NCBI RefSeq assembly: GCF_016785095.1
Contig: NZ_JAEKJB010000001.1
Location: forward strand, 310,001-374,000
Length of the DNA: 64,000 nucleotides
Direction: 5' to 3'
Origin: Alloalcanivorax marinus
GTDB taxonomy: Bacteria; Pseudomonadota; Gammaproteobacteria; Pseudomonadales; Alcanivoracaceae
The translations under genes were made by a program, and so were the position numbers. Of this stretch, positions 47,558-56,559 are shown in pieces. A model generated the notes under the pieces. That model did not search any database, was not told the DNA's origin, and saw nothing but the letters and a program-made list of their open reading frames with translations. How positions within the stretch are numbered: the first letter of the stretch is position 1; each line of letters starts with the position of its first letter.

Positions 47558-50014
47558 ATGCTGAGCCTTTTGGCCCTGGTAATACTGGCCGCCACCCTGG
47601 TGGCCATATTCTACATGCAGCTGTCACTGACCACCGGCAGCGCCGTGTTCGCGGTGGTCTGGTTGCTGTGCGGCCTGTTGGCATCCTGGCTGTACAATCC
47701 GCTTCTGCTGATTCTGGTCGCCGCCGTGCTGGTGGTGCTCAACCACCCCGGCCTGCGCGCCAAACTGATCAGTCGCCCCGTCTTCAAGACCCTCGGCAAG
47801 ATGATGCCGCCCATCGGCGACACCGAGCGCGAGGCCATCGAGGCCGGCGCCACCTGGTTCGAGGCGGAACTGTTCGGCGGCAAGCCGGACTGGGATGAAT
47901 TCTCCAAGACCGAGTTCACCCGCCTCACCGACGAGGAACAGGCGTTCCTGGACAACGAGGTCGAGCAGCTCTGCGACATGCTCGATGAGTGGAAGATCTA
48001 CCACGAGCTCAAGGACCTGCCCGAGGAGGTCTGGGAATTCCTCAAGACCAAGGGCTTCTTCAGCCTGATCATCCCCAAGGAATACGGCGGCAAGGATTTC
48101 AGCCCCTACGCGCAAAGCCGCACCATGAGCAAAATCGCCACCCGCTCGCTGACCACGGCGGTCACCGCCATGGTGCCCAACTCCCTGGGCCCGGGCGAAC
48201 TGCTGGCCAAATACGGCACCGACGAGCAGAAACAGCGCTGGCTGCCCGGCCTGTCCTCCGGCGAGGAAATCCCCTGCTTCGGCCTGACCGGCCCGGAAGC
48301 CGGCTCCGACGCCGGCGCCATCCCGGACAAGGGCGTGGTTTGCAAGCGCACCGTGGACGGCGAGGAAGTGGTGGGCATCAGCCTGGACTTCGCCAAACGC
48401 TGGATCACCCTGGCCCCGGTGGCCACCGTGGTGGGCCTGGCGTTCAAGCTTTATGACCCGGAACACCTGCTCGGCGACCAGGACGACATCGGCATCACCT
48501 GTGCCCTGCTGCCCGCCGACACCGAAGGCGTGGAGATCGGCCGCCGCCACAACCCGGGCGGATCGCCGTTCATGAACGGCCCGATCAACGGCAAGGACGT
48601 GTTCGTGCCCCTGGACGCCATCATTGGCGGCCCGGAAATGGCCGGCAAGGGCTGGCGCATGCTGATCGAGTGCCTGGGCGCCGGCCGCGGCGTCTCCCTG
48701 CCCGCCCTGGCCACCGCCAGCGGCGAGATCGGCTATCGCATGACCGGTGCCTTCGCCCGTATCCGCCGCCAGTTCGGCACCGCGGTGGGCCACTTCGAGG
48801 GTGTGCAGGAGGCCTCCGCCGACGTGGCCGGCCTGGCCTACACCCTGGAAGCCTACCGGCACCTGGTGACCCGGGGCCTGGAGGAAGGCACCATCTCGGT
48901 GGTCACCGCGATGGCCAAGTACCACTCCACGGAAATGATGCGCGTGCTGATCAACAACGGCATGGACATCGCCAGCGGTCGCGCCGTGCAGATGGGCCCG
49001 CGCAACTTCATGGCGCTGCCCTACCAGTCCATCCCGGTGGCGATCACCGTGGAAGGCGCCAACATCCTCACCCGCTCGCTGATGATCTTCGGCCAGGGCG
49101 CGATGCGCTGCCATCCGTACCTGTACGATGAGCTCCAGGCGATCCAGGACGAGGACCAGGAACGCGGCTTCAACAACTTCGAGCGGTTGTTCTTCAAGCA
49201 CGCCGGCCACTCCCTGGGCAACATCAGCCGGGGCCTGGTGCACGGCCTGAGCGGCGCCCGGCTGGCGGAAATCCCCGCTAACGCGGACAGCTTCAGTGCC
49301 CCCTGGTACCGCCTGATCACCCGCTACAGCGCGGTGCTGGCGAGCCTGTCCGATGTGGCCTTCGCCCTGCTCGGCGGCGACCTCAAGCGCCGTGAGATGG
49401 TGTCCGCGCGGCTCGGCGACCTGCACAGCCAGTTGCTGATCAGCTGCGCGATCCTCAAGTACCACGCCACCCTGCCCCGGGACGAGGCCAACGACGCCCA
49501 CGCTACCTATGCGCTGCAGCGTTCCCTGAGCCAGGCCCATGAGGCGATCGAGGACTTCTGCCGCAACTTCGGCTACTTCGGCGTGGCGCGGGTGCTCAAG
49601 GCACTGTTCTTCCCGCTGGGCCGTCCGTGCCTGGCGCACAAGCCCAGCGATGAACTGATCCGCACCCTGGGCGAGCAGATCATGAGCCCCTCCAGCGTGC
49701 GCGATGCCCTGGCCGCCAACGCCTACATTCCCGAGGACCCGGAGGACAACATCGGTCGGGTGGAAGCCACCTACAACAAGCTGCTGGAGGTGGAATCCGA
49801 CTTCGAGGCGTTCTACAAGGCGGATCTCAAAGGCAAGCTGGAAGGCGACACCCTGCGCGCCAAGGTGGAGAACGCCGCCGCCCAGGGCATCATCCCCGAG
49901 GACAAGGTGGCGGCGATTCTCGAGTACGACGAGATGCGCTACGACTGCCTGCTCACCGACGCCTTCGACAAGGAGTTCAAGGAAGTGAAGATGCACACCG
50001 AGCGGCCGATCTGA
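47558..50014 (+). CDS. fadE: Acyl-CoA dehydrogenase, FadE type
   Basis: FAD-dependent first step of fatty acid beta-oxidation. I take the second of two close ATGs, because AAAGGAG lies six bases before it. The 818-residue protein has two to three N-terminal hydrophobic segments (to about residue 75), then the acyl-CoA dehydrogenase core with FGLTGPEAGSDA and the C-terminal extension of the large FadE class, including YLYDELQAIQDEDQE. This size and the membrane-anchored N-terminus match E. coli FadE, not the 380-residue type. Followed by a strong terminator. Confidence 0.95.
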   Translation: MLSLLALVILAATLVAIFYMQLSLTTGSAVFAVVWLLCGLLASWLYNPLLLILVAAVLVVLNHPGLRAKLISRPVFKTLGKMMPPIGDTEREAIEAGATWFEAELFGGKPDWDEFSKTEFTRLTDEEQAFLDNEVEQLCDMLDEWKIYHELKDLPEEVWEFLKTKGFFSLIIPKEYGGKDFSPYAQSRTMSKIATRSLTTAVTAMVPNSLGPGELLAKYGTDEQKQRWLPGLSSGEEIPCFGLTGPEAGSDAGAIPDKGVVCKRTVDGEEVVGISLDFAKRWITLAPVATVVGLAFKLYDPEHLLGDQDDIGITCALLPADTEGVEIGRRHNPGGSPFMNGPINGKDVFVPLDAIIGGPEMAGKGWRMLIECLGAGRGVSLPALATASGEIGYRMTGAFARIRRQFGTAVGHFEGVQEASADVAGLAYTLEAYRHLVTRGLEEGTISVVTAMAKYHSTEMMRVLINNGMDIASGRAVQMGPRNFMALPYQSIPVAITVEGANILTRSLMIFGQGAMRCHPYLYDELQAIQDEDQERGFNNFERLFFKHAGHSLGNISRGLVHGLSGARLAEIPANADSFSAPWYRLITRYSAVLASLSDVAFALLGGDLKRREMVSARLGDLHSQLLISCAILKYHATLPRDEANDAHATYALQRSLSQAHEAIEDFCRNFGYFGVARVLKALFFPLGRPCLAHKPSDELIRTLGEQIMSPSSVRDALAANAYIPEDPEDNIGRVEATYNKLLEVESDFEAFYKADLKGKLEGDTLRAKVENAAAQGIIPEDKVAAILEYDEMRYDCLLTDAFDKEFKEVKMHTERPI

Positions 50015-50036
50015 TCCGCCCCGTCCGTCCGCGAGC

Positions 50037-50064
50037 AAAAAACCGCCCTCCGGGGCGGTTTTTT
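50037..50064 (+). terminator. Bidirectional-looking terminator after fadE
   Basis: AAAAAACCGCCC-TCCG-GGGCGG and six Ts: a 6-bp G+C stem with A and T tracts on both sides, 23 bases after the fadE stop. Confidence 0.92.
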
Positions 50065-50314
50065 ATGCCTGATGGTTTGGCAAAGCCAGGGGGTGATCCC
50101 TCCATCGGGGCTACGCCCTCGCCCGCTACGCCGTTGTTCTTACCTGGCGACGGATTTCTGTCCAATCGGTCCCAGAGCGGCGAAATTTAACAAAGCGCCT
50201 CTGTCACGCCGCTTTCACCGAATCGCGCTTTCGACTAGGCTTTTGCGGACTTCGTCGCCGGCTGCTCCCCACTTCCGCGCCGGCGTCCACCCATTCGGTA
50301 CAAGACACCCTCCA
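50065..50314. other. Spacer between fadE terminator and minC
   Basis: About 250 bases expected to hold the minC promoter, which I could not fix with confidence. A CCCTCCATCGGGGC stretch at 50098-50111 has relatives at 46443-46456 and 53256-53270 in reverse orientation. Nothing else is recognisable. Confidence 0.4.
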
Positions 50315-51022
50315 ATGACAGTGGCTTCCGAGGAAAAAGCGGTTCTGGAATTCAAGGGCCGCATGCTGATGATGACGGTCCTGCACCTCAAGGACCTGGA
50401 CCCCAACACCCTGCACCGCGAAGTGGGCCGGCGCCTGGACGAGGCCGCGCAATGGCTGCGCGACGCCCCGGTGGTAATCGACCTGGCCGACCCGGAAAAC
50501 AGCAGTCAGATCGAGCTGCTGGCCGCGGTGGACACCCTGCGCGGCCTGGGCGTGAATCTGGTGGCCCTGGCCCGCAACGCCCACCTGGACGCGGACACCG
50601 CCGCCATGCTCGGCCTGGGCAGCATCAGCCTGGCCGGCGGCCGCGACGTACCGCGCCCGGAGCCGGCCCCGGCCAGCCAGACACCCGCGGCGGACACCCT
50701 GGTGGTGGAGCAGCCGGTGCGCTCCGGCCAGCAGATTTACAGCCATGGCGACCTGATCGTGCTGGCGCCGGTGAGCACCGGCGCCGAGCTGCTCGCCGAG
50801 GGGCACATCCACGTCTACAACACCCTGCGCGGGCGCGCTCTGGCCGGGGTGCGCGGCAACACCGCCGCGCGCATCTTCTGCCAGGACCTGGACGCGGAAC
50901 TGGTCTCCATCGCCGGCCACTACCGCGTGGCCGAGGATCTGCCCGATAATCAGCGCCGCAAAGCGGTGCAAATCACTCTGGACGGCGACGCCATGCGCTT
51001 CGTCGAGCTGAGCGGCAAATAA
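50315..51022 (+). CDS. minC: Septum site-determining protein MinC
   Basis: Inhibits FtsZ assembly away from mid-cell. The ATG giving MTVASEEKAVLEFKGRMLMM gives 235 residues. The N-terminal FtsZ-inhibiting domain is followed by a proline-rich linker (RPEPAPASQTPAAD, about residue 110-124) and the C-terminal beta-helical domain, with PVRSGQQIYSHGDLIVL and HIHVYNTLRGRALAGVRG. It heads the minCDE operon. The linker is short but normal. Confidence 0.95.
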   Translation: MTVASEEKAVLEFKGRMLMMTVLHLKDLDPNTLHREVGRRLDEAAQWLRDAPVVIDLADPENSSQIELLAAVDTLRGLGVNLVALARNAHLDADTAAMLGLGSISLAGGRDVPRPEPAPASQTPAADTLVVEQPVRSGQQIYSHGDLIVLAPVSTGAELLAEGHIHVYNTLRGRALAGVRGNTAARIFCQDLDAELVSIAGHYRVAEDLPDNQRRKAVQITLDGDAMRFVELSGK

Positions 51023-51058
51023 GCCGCCCCGCGAACACTCATTCAAGGAGACGAGATC

Positions 51059-51871
51059 GTGACAAAAATCGTGGTCGTAACATCCGGCAAGGGGGGGGTG
51101 GGCAAAACCACCACCAGCGCGGCCCTGGCAACCGGCCTGGCGCAGCGAGGCCATAAAACCACGGTGATCGATTTTGACGTGGGCCTGCGTAATCTGGACC
51201 TGATCATGGGCTGCGAGCGACGCGTGGTCTACGACCTGGTCAACGTGATCAACGGCGACGCCAACCTCAAGCAGGGCCTGATCAAGGACAAGCGCGTGGA
51301 GGATCTGTACATCCTGCCCGCCTCCCAGACCCGCGATAAGGACGCCCTGACCCTGGAAGGCGTCGAGAAGGTGCTCGACGGCCTCAAGGAAATGGGCATG
51401 GAATACATCATCTGCGACAGCCCCGCCGGCATCGAGAAAGGCGCGCTCACCGCCGCCTATTTCGCCGACGAGGCGGTGGTGGTGACCAACCCGGAAGTGT
51501 CCAGCGTACGGGATTCCGACCGCATCCTGGGCATTCTCTCCAGCAAGACCCGCAAGGCGGAACAGGGCGAGGGCGACATTCCCGCGCGCCTGCTGCTGAC
51601 CCGCTACTCCCCGGAACGGGTGGAAAGCGGCCAGATGCTGTCCGTGGAGGACGTCAAGGAGATCCTGGCCATCGATCTGCTCGGCGTGATCCCGGAATCC
51701 CAGGCGGTGCTCAACGCCAGTAACTCCGGCAGCCCGGTGATCCTGGACCGCGACTCCGACGCCGGCCAGGCCTACGAGGACGCCGTCGCCCGCTTCCTGG
51801 GTGAAACCCGCGAGCACCGGTTCCTGACCAGCACCAAGAAAAGCCTCTTTGGCCGCCTGTTCGGAGGGTAA
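51059..51871 (+). CDS. minD: Septum site-determining ATPase MinD
   Basis: Membrane-cycling ATPase that recruits MinC and is displaced by MinE. The deviant Walker A motif SGKGGVGKTTTSAAL is near residue 9, Walker B lies near YIICDSPAG, and the C-terminal amphipathic membrane-targeting helix KKSLFGRLFGG is at the end. Starts with GTG after AAGGAGACGAGATC. Length 270 is standard. Two bases separate it from minE. Confidence 0.98.
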   Translation: MTKIVVVTSGKGGVGKTTTSAALATGLAQRGHKTTVIDFDVGLRNLDLIMGCERRVVYDLVNVINGDANLKQGLIKDKRVEDLYILPASQTRDKDALTLEGVEKVLDGLKEMGMEYIICDSPAGIEKGALTAAYFADEAVVVTNPEVSSVRDSDRILGILSSKTRKAEQGEGDIPARLLLTRYSPERVESGQMLSVEDVKEILAIDLLGVIPESQAVLNASNSGSPVILDRDSDAGQAYEDAVARFLGETREHRFLTSTKKSLFGRLFGG

Positions 51872-51873
51872 CG

Positions 51874-52128
51874 ATGAGCATTTTCAGCTATCTGCTGCCC
51901 AAGAAGGAAAAATCGGCCTCGGTGGCCAAGGAGCGCCTGCAGATCATCGTGGCCCGGGAACGGTCCACCCGGGGCGGGCCCGATTACCTGCCGCAATTGC
52001 AGGAAGAGCTGCTGATGGTGGTGCGTAAATACGTGCCGGTGGATCAGGACGCGGTCAACGTGCAGGTGGACCGTGACTCCGGCTGCGAGATCCTGGAACT
52101 GAACATCACCCTCCCCGAGCAGGAATAA
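51874..52128 (+). CDS. minE: Cell division topological specificity factor MinE
   Basis: Stimulates MinD ATPase and drives pole-to-pole oscillation. The 84-residue protein starts MSIFSYLLPKKEKSASVAKERL, containing the membrane-binding N-terminus and the MinD-contact helix (KERLQIIVARERS), followed by the dimerising topological domain. Last gene of minCDE. Confidence 0.97.
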   Translation: MSIFSYLLPKKEKSASVAKERLQIIVARERSTRGGPDYLPQLQEELLMVVRKYVPVDQDAVNVQVDRDSGCEILELNITLPEQE

Positions 52129-52165
52129 CCGGGGCTGCCGGACAGCGGCGCTCGAAAAAAACCAC

Positions 52166-52195
52166 AAGGGGGCTATCAACGCCCCCTTGCCTTTC
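52166..52195 (+). terminator. Probable terminator after minE
   Basis: AAGGGGGC/GCCCCCTT stem (8 bp, 7-base loop) followed by GCCTTT. The T-run is poor on the plus strand, and an A-run lies upstream, so it may also work on the other strand. Confidence 0.6.
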
Positions 52196-52227
52196 GCGCA
52201 AATCAACCAGCCCCTTCTCAGGAGCCC

Positions 52228-52256
52228 GGCTCCGCCTTGTCGCATGCGGCGGAGCC
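52228..52256. promoter_or_regulatory. Hairpin at the edge of the yddG segment
   Basis: GGCTCCGCC pairs perfectly with GGCGGAGCC around an 11-base loop. No T-run follows. It lies 44 bases before the yddG start, where base composition begins to fall. Confidence 0.45.
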
Positions 52257-52299
52257 CCATGCATTTCGCCGCCCGCTAAACACTCCCAGAGATACCAAG

Positions 52300-53184
52300 A
52301 TGCAAACAATGAGTTCCAATAAAGCGACCCTTATCGGGTTGCTCGCTATTATGCTATGGAGCCTCATCGTCGGCCTGATTCGTGGCGTCAGTGAGAGCTT
52401 TGGCCCAATAGGTGGTGCGGCCTTGATCTACACCCTGGCCTCGGCATTTCTGGTTTTTACCGTCGGCCCGACCAAGGTTCGGGATTTCTCTAAAACCTAT
52501 CTGGCCTGGGGCAGCCTGCTTTTTGTGACCTATGAACTGTGTCTGGCTCTTTCGATTGGCTACGCCAACACCGACCGTCAGGCGATCGAGGTCGGCATGG
52601 TGAACTATCTCTGGCCTTCGCTAACCATTCTCTTTGCTATTGTGTTCAACAAGCAAAAAGCCAACCTGCTGGTGGTGCCGGGCTTTTTACTATCCACGCT
52701 GGGTGCCTGTTGGATTCTAGGCGGTAAGCAGGGACTCGACTTTGCCAGTATATGGGCAAATGTCCACGACAACCCCTTAAGCTATGGACTCGCCTTCGCC
52801 GGCGCCTTGATCTGGGCCGCCTACTGCACGGTAACCGCCCGTATCGCCAGGGGGCGGAACGGTATTACTTTGTTCTTCACCTTGGTGGCCATATCACTGT
52901 GGATTCAATACTTTTTCGCCGATGAAGGCGCGATGAATGTTAACGCGCGCGCGATCATTTATTTACTACTCGCGGCTTGCGCCATGGGCTTTGGCTACGC
53001 AGCCTGGAATGTAGGTATTCTGCACGGACGCATCACCATCCTGGCGGGGGCCTCATATTTCATTCCGGTATTATCCGCTGCTCTGGCCGCCCTGGTTCTG
53101 GACACGCCTCTCTCCATGCCATTTTGGCAAGGCGCGGCGATGGTGTGTATCGGTTCCATTCTTTGCTGGCAAGCGACACGTTAA
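52300..53184 (+). CDS. yddG: YddG-like aromatic amino acid exporter (DMT family)
   Basis: Inner-membrane DMT exporter with about ten helices. The ATG giving MQTMSSNKATLIGLLAIMLW gives 294 residues, close to E. coli YddG. Motifs include VGMVNYLWPSLTILFA and GYAAWNVGILHGRITILA, which fit YddG; YddG exports aromatic amino acids and methyl viologen in E. coli. By eye about half of its bases are G+C, well below its neighbours, and its codons use more A/T third positions. This suggests recent acquisition. The ribosome binding site is weak. Confidence 0.85.
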   Translation: MQTMSSNKATLIGLLAIMLWSLIVGLIRGVSESFGPIGGAALIYTLASAFLVFTVGPTKVRDFSKTYLAWGSLLFVTYELCLALSIGYANTDRQAIEVGMVNYLWPSLTILFAIVFNKQKANLLVVPGFLLSTLGACWILGGKQGLDFASIWANVHDNPLSYGLAFAGALIWAAYCTVTARIARGRNGITLFFTLVAISLWIQYFFADEGAMNVNARAIIYLLLAACAMGFGYAAWNVGILHGRITILAGASYFIPVLSAALAALVLDTPLSMPFWQGAAMVCIGSILCWQATR

Positions 53185-53235
53185 TGATCGAGGACGGGCG
53201 TCCGGTACGAATAGACGGCTTGAGCGATACCAGAA

Positions 53236-53276
53236 GTGGAACCACGCCAAGACGCGGGCCCGATGGAGGGTTCCAC
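53236..53276. repeat. Short inverted repeat downstream of yddG
   Basis: GTGGAACC (53236-53243) faces GGTTCCAC (53269-53276) around a G+C-rich interval containing GGGCCCGATGGAGGG, a stretch that recurs elsewhere in the window. Confidence 0.5.
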
Positions 53277-53298
53277 GCCCCGCTAAAGCACGATGGAC

Positions 53299-53331
53299 AA
53301 AAAAAGGCGCTCGGGGGATTTCCCCGGCGCC
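53299..53331 (-). terminator. Terminator at the end of the liv-bdhA operon
   Basis: On the minus strand GGCGCCGGGG pairs with CCCCGaGCGCC (one bulge, 5-base loop), followed by seven Ts. About 145 bases after the bdhA stop. Confidence 0.8.
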
Positions 53332-53348
53332 CAACGCTCTCCCATGTC

Positions 53349-53377
53349 TTGACTACTGTTCTTTTGTACAGTACATT
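53349..53377 (+). promoter_or_regulatory. Orphan sigma-70-like promoter pointing into bdhA
   Basis: TTGACT and TACATT separated by exactly 17 bases, with TGTACAGTACA overlapping the spacer and -10. No plus-strand gene follows before bdhA, so a transcript would be antisense to bdhA or a small RNA. It could also be chance or a remnant. Confidence 0.4.
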
Positions 53378-53476
53378 CAGCTTTCCGGCGGGCCCCCTTC
53401 AGGTTTTCTTTTTTGCGACCCCTCTGAAGGCCTGATCGATCTCCAGGTTCCAGGGATGGAACCGGGCTCCCGGACC

Positions 53477-54256
53477 TTATCCCATGTGCCAGCCATGGCT
53501 GACGATCACCGACTGGCCGGTGAGCGCCGCCGACGGGAACGCGGCCAGGTCGATGGCCAGTTGGCTGATGTCCTCCACGGTGGTGAACTCGCCGTCCACG
53601 GTGTTCTTGAGCATCACGTTGCGCACTACCTCCTCCTCGGACAGCCCCAGTTCCCGGGCCTGCTCGGGGATCTGCTTTTCCACCAGCGGGGTGCGCACGA
53701 ACCCCGGGCAGATAATATGGCTGCGCACGCCGTGTTCGGCGCCCTCCTTGGCCACCGCCCGGCACAGGCCCAACAACCCATGCTTGGCGGCCACGTAGGG
53801 AGCCTTCAACGGCGACGCCTCCATGGAATGCACCGAGCCCATGTACAGCAGGGTGCCGCCACCGCCCTGGTACATCCGCCGCAGCGCCGCCCGCGTGAGC
53901 AGGAAGGCGCCATCCAGATGCACCGCGGTGACCTTGCGCCATTCCGCCAGGGACAGCTTGTCGAGGGCTTCAATGTGCTGCACCCCGGCGTTGGCCACGG
54001 CGATGTCGAGACGGCCCCAGGTGTTGATCACCCGTTGTACGCCGTCATCCACCGCTTTCTCGTTGGTGACATCCATGGTCACGGCGATGGCCTCGCCTCC
54101 GGCGGCGCGAATCGCGGCCGCCGCGTCCTCGGCGGTGGCGGCATCGAGATCCGCCACCGCCACCCGCGCCCCTTCCCGGGCGTACCCTTCGGCGATTGCC
54201 CGGCCGATACCACGGCCGGCGCCGGTAATGATTGCTACACGGTCCTCAAGACGCAT
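53477..54256 (-). CDS. bdhA: 3-hydroxybutyrate dehydrogenase (SDR family)
   Basis: NAD-dependent interconversion of 3-hydroxybutyrate and acetoacetate. The SDR cofactor motif [14 protein letters not shown] is near residue 11 and NAG is in VANAGVQH. The catalytic Ser is in [16 protein letters not shown], Tyr-x3-Lys in YVAAKHGLL, and the C-terminus [11 protein letters not shown] is typical of 3-hydroxybutyrate dehydrogenases. From the ATG at 54256 it is 259 residues and overlaps livM by eleven bases, so it is translated with the transporter. Its presence at the end of an uptake operon points to an acid feeding into 3-hydroxybutyrate or acetoacetate. Confidence 0.88.
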   Translation of the reverse strand: MRLEDRVAIITGAGRGIGRAIAEGYAREGARVAVADLDAATAEDAAAAIRAAGGEAIAVTMDVTNEKAVDDGVQRVINTWGRLDIAVANAGVQHIEALDKLSLAEWRKVTAVHLDGAFLLTRAALRRMYQGGGGTLLYMGSVHSMEASPLKAPYVAAKHGLLGLCRAVAKEGAEHGVRSHIICPGFVRTPLVEKQIPEQARELGLSEEEVVRNVMLKNTVDGEFTTVEDISQLAIDLAAFPSAALTGQSVIVSHGWHMG

Positions 54257-55457
54257 GACTTTCTCCTTGCGCGGGCACCCCATCCCGGCGGGCGCCACCG
54301 TTACCGGCGCGGCGCTGACGACGACGCGCCGCCCACAGCCGCAGCTGGCCGACAATGCCGGCGGGGAAGAAATACACGCTGAGCACGAACAACAGACCAA
54401 ACCACAGCAACCAGCTGTCCGGACCCACCAACTCGGCAAGCATGGAGCCCTTCTCCACATGGCCGGCGAGCAGCTTGAGCAGGTCCTGCAGATAGTTCTG
54501 CGCCAGCAGGAACAGCGCCGTGCCCACCACGGCGCCGTACAGAGTGCCCATGCCGCCGATCACGCACATCAGCAGAATGAACACCATCAGTTCGAAGTTA
54601 AGCGTGTTCTCCGGGTTCACGTAGCGGTTTATGAGCGCGAACAGCACCCCGGCCAGGGTCGCCAGCACCGCCGACACAATCACCGCCGCGGTGCGGTAGA
54701 ACACGGTGCGGTAGCCCAGCGCCTGGGCGCGGAACTCGTTCTCCCGGATCGCCTGCAGCACCCGGCCGAACGGTGAATTGACCATGCGCAGCAGGAACAG
54801 GAACACCGCCACCGCGCTCGCGAAGGCAATGTAGTACACCAGGTGCCGACCGTTGACGCGCACGTCGAACAGGGCGTCCTTGAAAGCGTTGCCCGGATCG
54901 CTGAACAGGCCGCTGAAAAAGCCCACCACGTCGAAGCCCACCCAGGGCTCGTCGAAGGGGCGGAACGCCGGCCCCAGTTCGCGGGGCACGCGCACCGCCA
55001 GGCCATCCTCGCCGCCGGTGAGGTTGTACAGCTGGGTCACCAGGCTCAGGAAAGCGAACGCCACCGCCAGGGTCACCAGGGCGAAGAAGATCGCCTTGAC
55101 CCGCAGTGACAGCAGCCCCAGCAGCAGCGACAACACGATGGTGAGCAGCACGGCGCCACCGATGCCCGCCAGCACCGCGCCGTAGCCGTTGCCGAAGGCG
55201 TCCGTGGCCATCGCCACGCCGTAGGCGCCGATGCCGAAGAACATGGTGTGCGCGAACGACACGATGTGGGTATAGCCCAGCATCAGGTCGTAGGAGGCCA
55301 CCACGATGATGAACACGCAGATCATGCCGAGCATGGAGAAGGCGCGCACCCCGGGAAACAGGAACGGCCCCAGCGCCAGGCTCACGCCAATGATCAGAAG
55401 CAGCGCGGTGAGCGCGCGGCTGCGCGGGTAATCGCCGGAAAGCAGTCGTTGCATCAT
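54246..55457 (-). CDS. livM: LivM-type ABC transporter permease
   Basis: Second membrane subunit of a branched-chain-amino-acid-type (HAAT) importer. The 403-residue protein has about ten helices, with [27 protein letters not shown] near residue 55 and the permease loop [23 protein letters not shown] near residue 240, both typical of LivM. Last transporter gene, ten bases after livH and overlapping bdhA. Confidence 0.93.
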   Translation of the reverse strand: MMQRLLSGDYPRSRALTALLLIIGVSLALGPFLFPGVRAFSMLGMICVFIIVVASYDLMLGYTHIVSFAHTMFFGIGAYGVAMATDAFGNGYGAVLAGIGGAVLLTIVLSLLLGLLSLRVKAIFFALVTLAVAFAFLSLVTQLYNLTGGEDGLAVRVPRELGPAFRPFDEPWVGFDVVGFFSGLFSDPGNAFKDALFDVRVNGRHLVYYIAFASAVAVFLFLLRMVNSPFGRVLQAIRENEFRAQALGYRTVFYRTAAVIVSAVLATLAGVLFALINRYVNPENTLNFELMVFILLMCVIGGMGTLYGAVVGTALFLLAQNYLQDLLKLLAGHVEKGSMLAELVGPDSWLLWFGLLFVLSVYFFPAGIVGQLRLWAARRRQRRAGNGGARRDGVPAQGESHAS

Positions 55458-55467
55458 GGCTGGCCCC

Positions 55468-56526
55468 TCACACCTTGATGACCGGAATCAGGCCCTGGGG
55501 GCGCCACATCAGCACGCCCACCATCAGGCCCACGGTGGCCACCGCCGCCAGGCGCGGTTCCAGGTAGCCCACGTAGAGGTTGATCAGCCCCACCAGCACG
55601 GCGCCATAGAAACAGCCCTTGATGGAGCCGAGACCGCCGAGAATGATCACCACGATCACCGAGATCATCAGTTCATCGCCCATGTGCGCGGTGATGATCT
55701 CCCGGTACATGGCCCACATGGCGCCACCCAGCCCGGCCAGCGCCGAGCCGGCCACGAACACCCCCAGGAACAGCAGGCGGATGCGGTAACCGTGCACCTC
55801 CACCATCTCCCGGTCCTCCACGCCGGCGCGAATCAGCACGCCGGTGCGGGTGCGCTCGATCACCCAGGTCATCAGGCCGTACACCGCCAGCCCCAGGATC
55901 ACCGCCACCAAACGGTATTTTTCCAGCGCCACGCCGCCGATCACCGGCAGCGACTCCGGAATCAAAAAAGCACCGGTGAGCGTTTCCGGGCGCGGCACCG
56001 GAATCTCGTTGGGCCCCCACACCACCTGGATCAGCTCCATGAGAATGATGGAGCCGCCCACGGTAACCAGGATCTGCTTGAGGTGGTCGCCGTACACCGG
56101 CTTGATCACCAGCCGTTCGAACAGCAGGCCGATCAGGCCGGCCACCACCAGGGCGAAGCCCAGCGCCGGCAGAACCGCCGCCAGGTTGGCCCACACCGAG
56201 GCCTCGCCGGCCTGGCCGTTGAGCCAGTGCACCAGCACCGTGGCGCCGGCGAAGGCGCCCAGGGAAATAAAGGCACCGTGGGCCAGGTTGAGCACGTTCA
56301 TCAGGCCGAAAGTGAGCGTCATGCCCGAGGCCATCAAAAACACCATGGCGCCCATGGCCAGGCCGCTGATGGTGAGCACCACCCAGGTGCGCGGGTCCAT
56401 CATGAAAAACGCCACCAGCATCATCAGCACCAGCAGGAACAGATGGGGCCGCTCCTCCCGGAAAGCGCGGAACCGGCCCAGGGCACCCTGGGGCCGTGGT
56501 TCAATAAGTTCGTCGTGGGCCGACAT
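55468..56526 (-). CDS. livH: LivH-type ABC transporter permease
   Basis: First membrane subunit of the importer. I choose the ATG giving MSAHDELIEPRPQG because AAGGAGAA lies eight bases before it; a start seven codons upstream is open but has no good site. The 352 residues include GMTLTFGLMNVLNLAHGAF, the LivH signature, near residue 70, and DREMVEVHGYRIRLLFL in the coupling loop. The N-terminal cytoplasmic 30 residues before the first helix are longer than in E. coli. Confidence 0.93.
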   Translation of the reverse strand: MSAHDELIEPRPQGALGRFRAFREERPHLFLLVLMMLVAFFMMDPRTWVVLTISGLAMGAMVFLMASGMTLTFGLMNVLNLAHGAFISLGAFAGATVLVHWLNGQAGEASVWANLAAVLPALGFALVVAGLIGLLFERLVIKPVYGDHLKQILVTVGGSIILMELIQVVWGPNEIPVPRPETLTGAFLIPESLPVIGGVALEKYRLVAVILGLAVYGLMTWVIERTRTGVLIRAGVEDREMVEVHGYRIRLLFLGVFVAGSALAGLGGAMWAMYREIITAHMGDELMISVIVVIILGGLGSIKGCFYGAVLVGLINLYVGYLEPRLAAVATVGLMVGVLMWRPQGLIPVIKV

Positions 56527-56559
56527 GGCTGTGTTCTCCTTATTCATAGCGGCGCGCCC

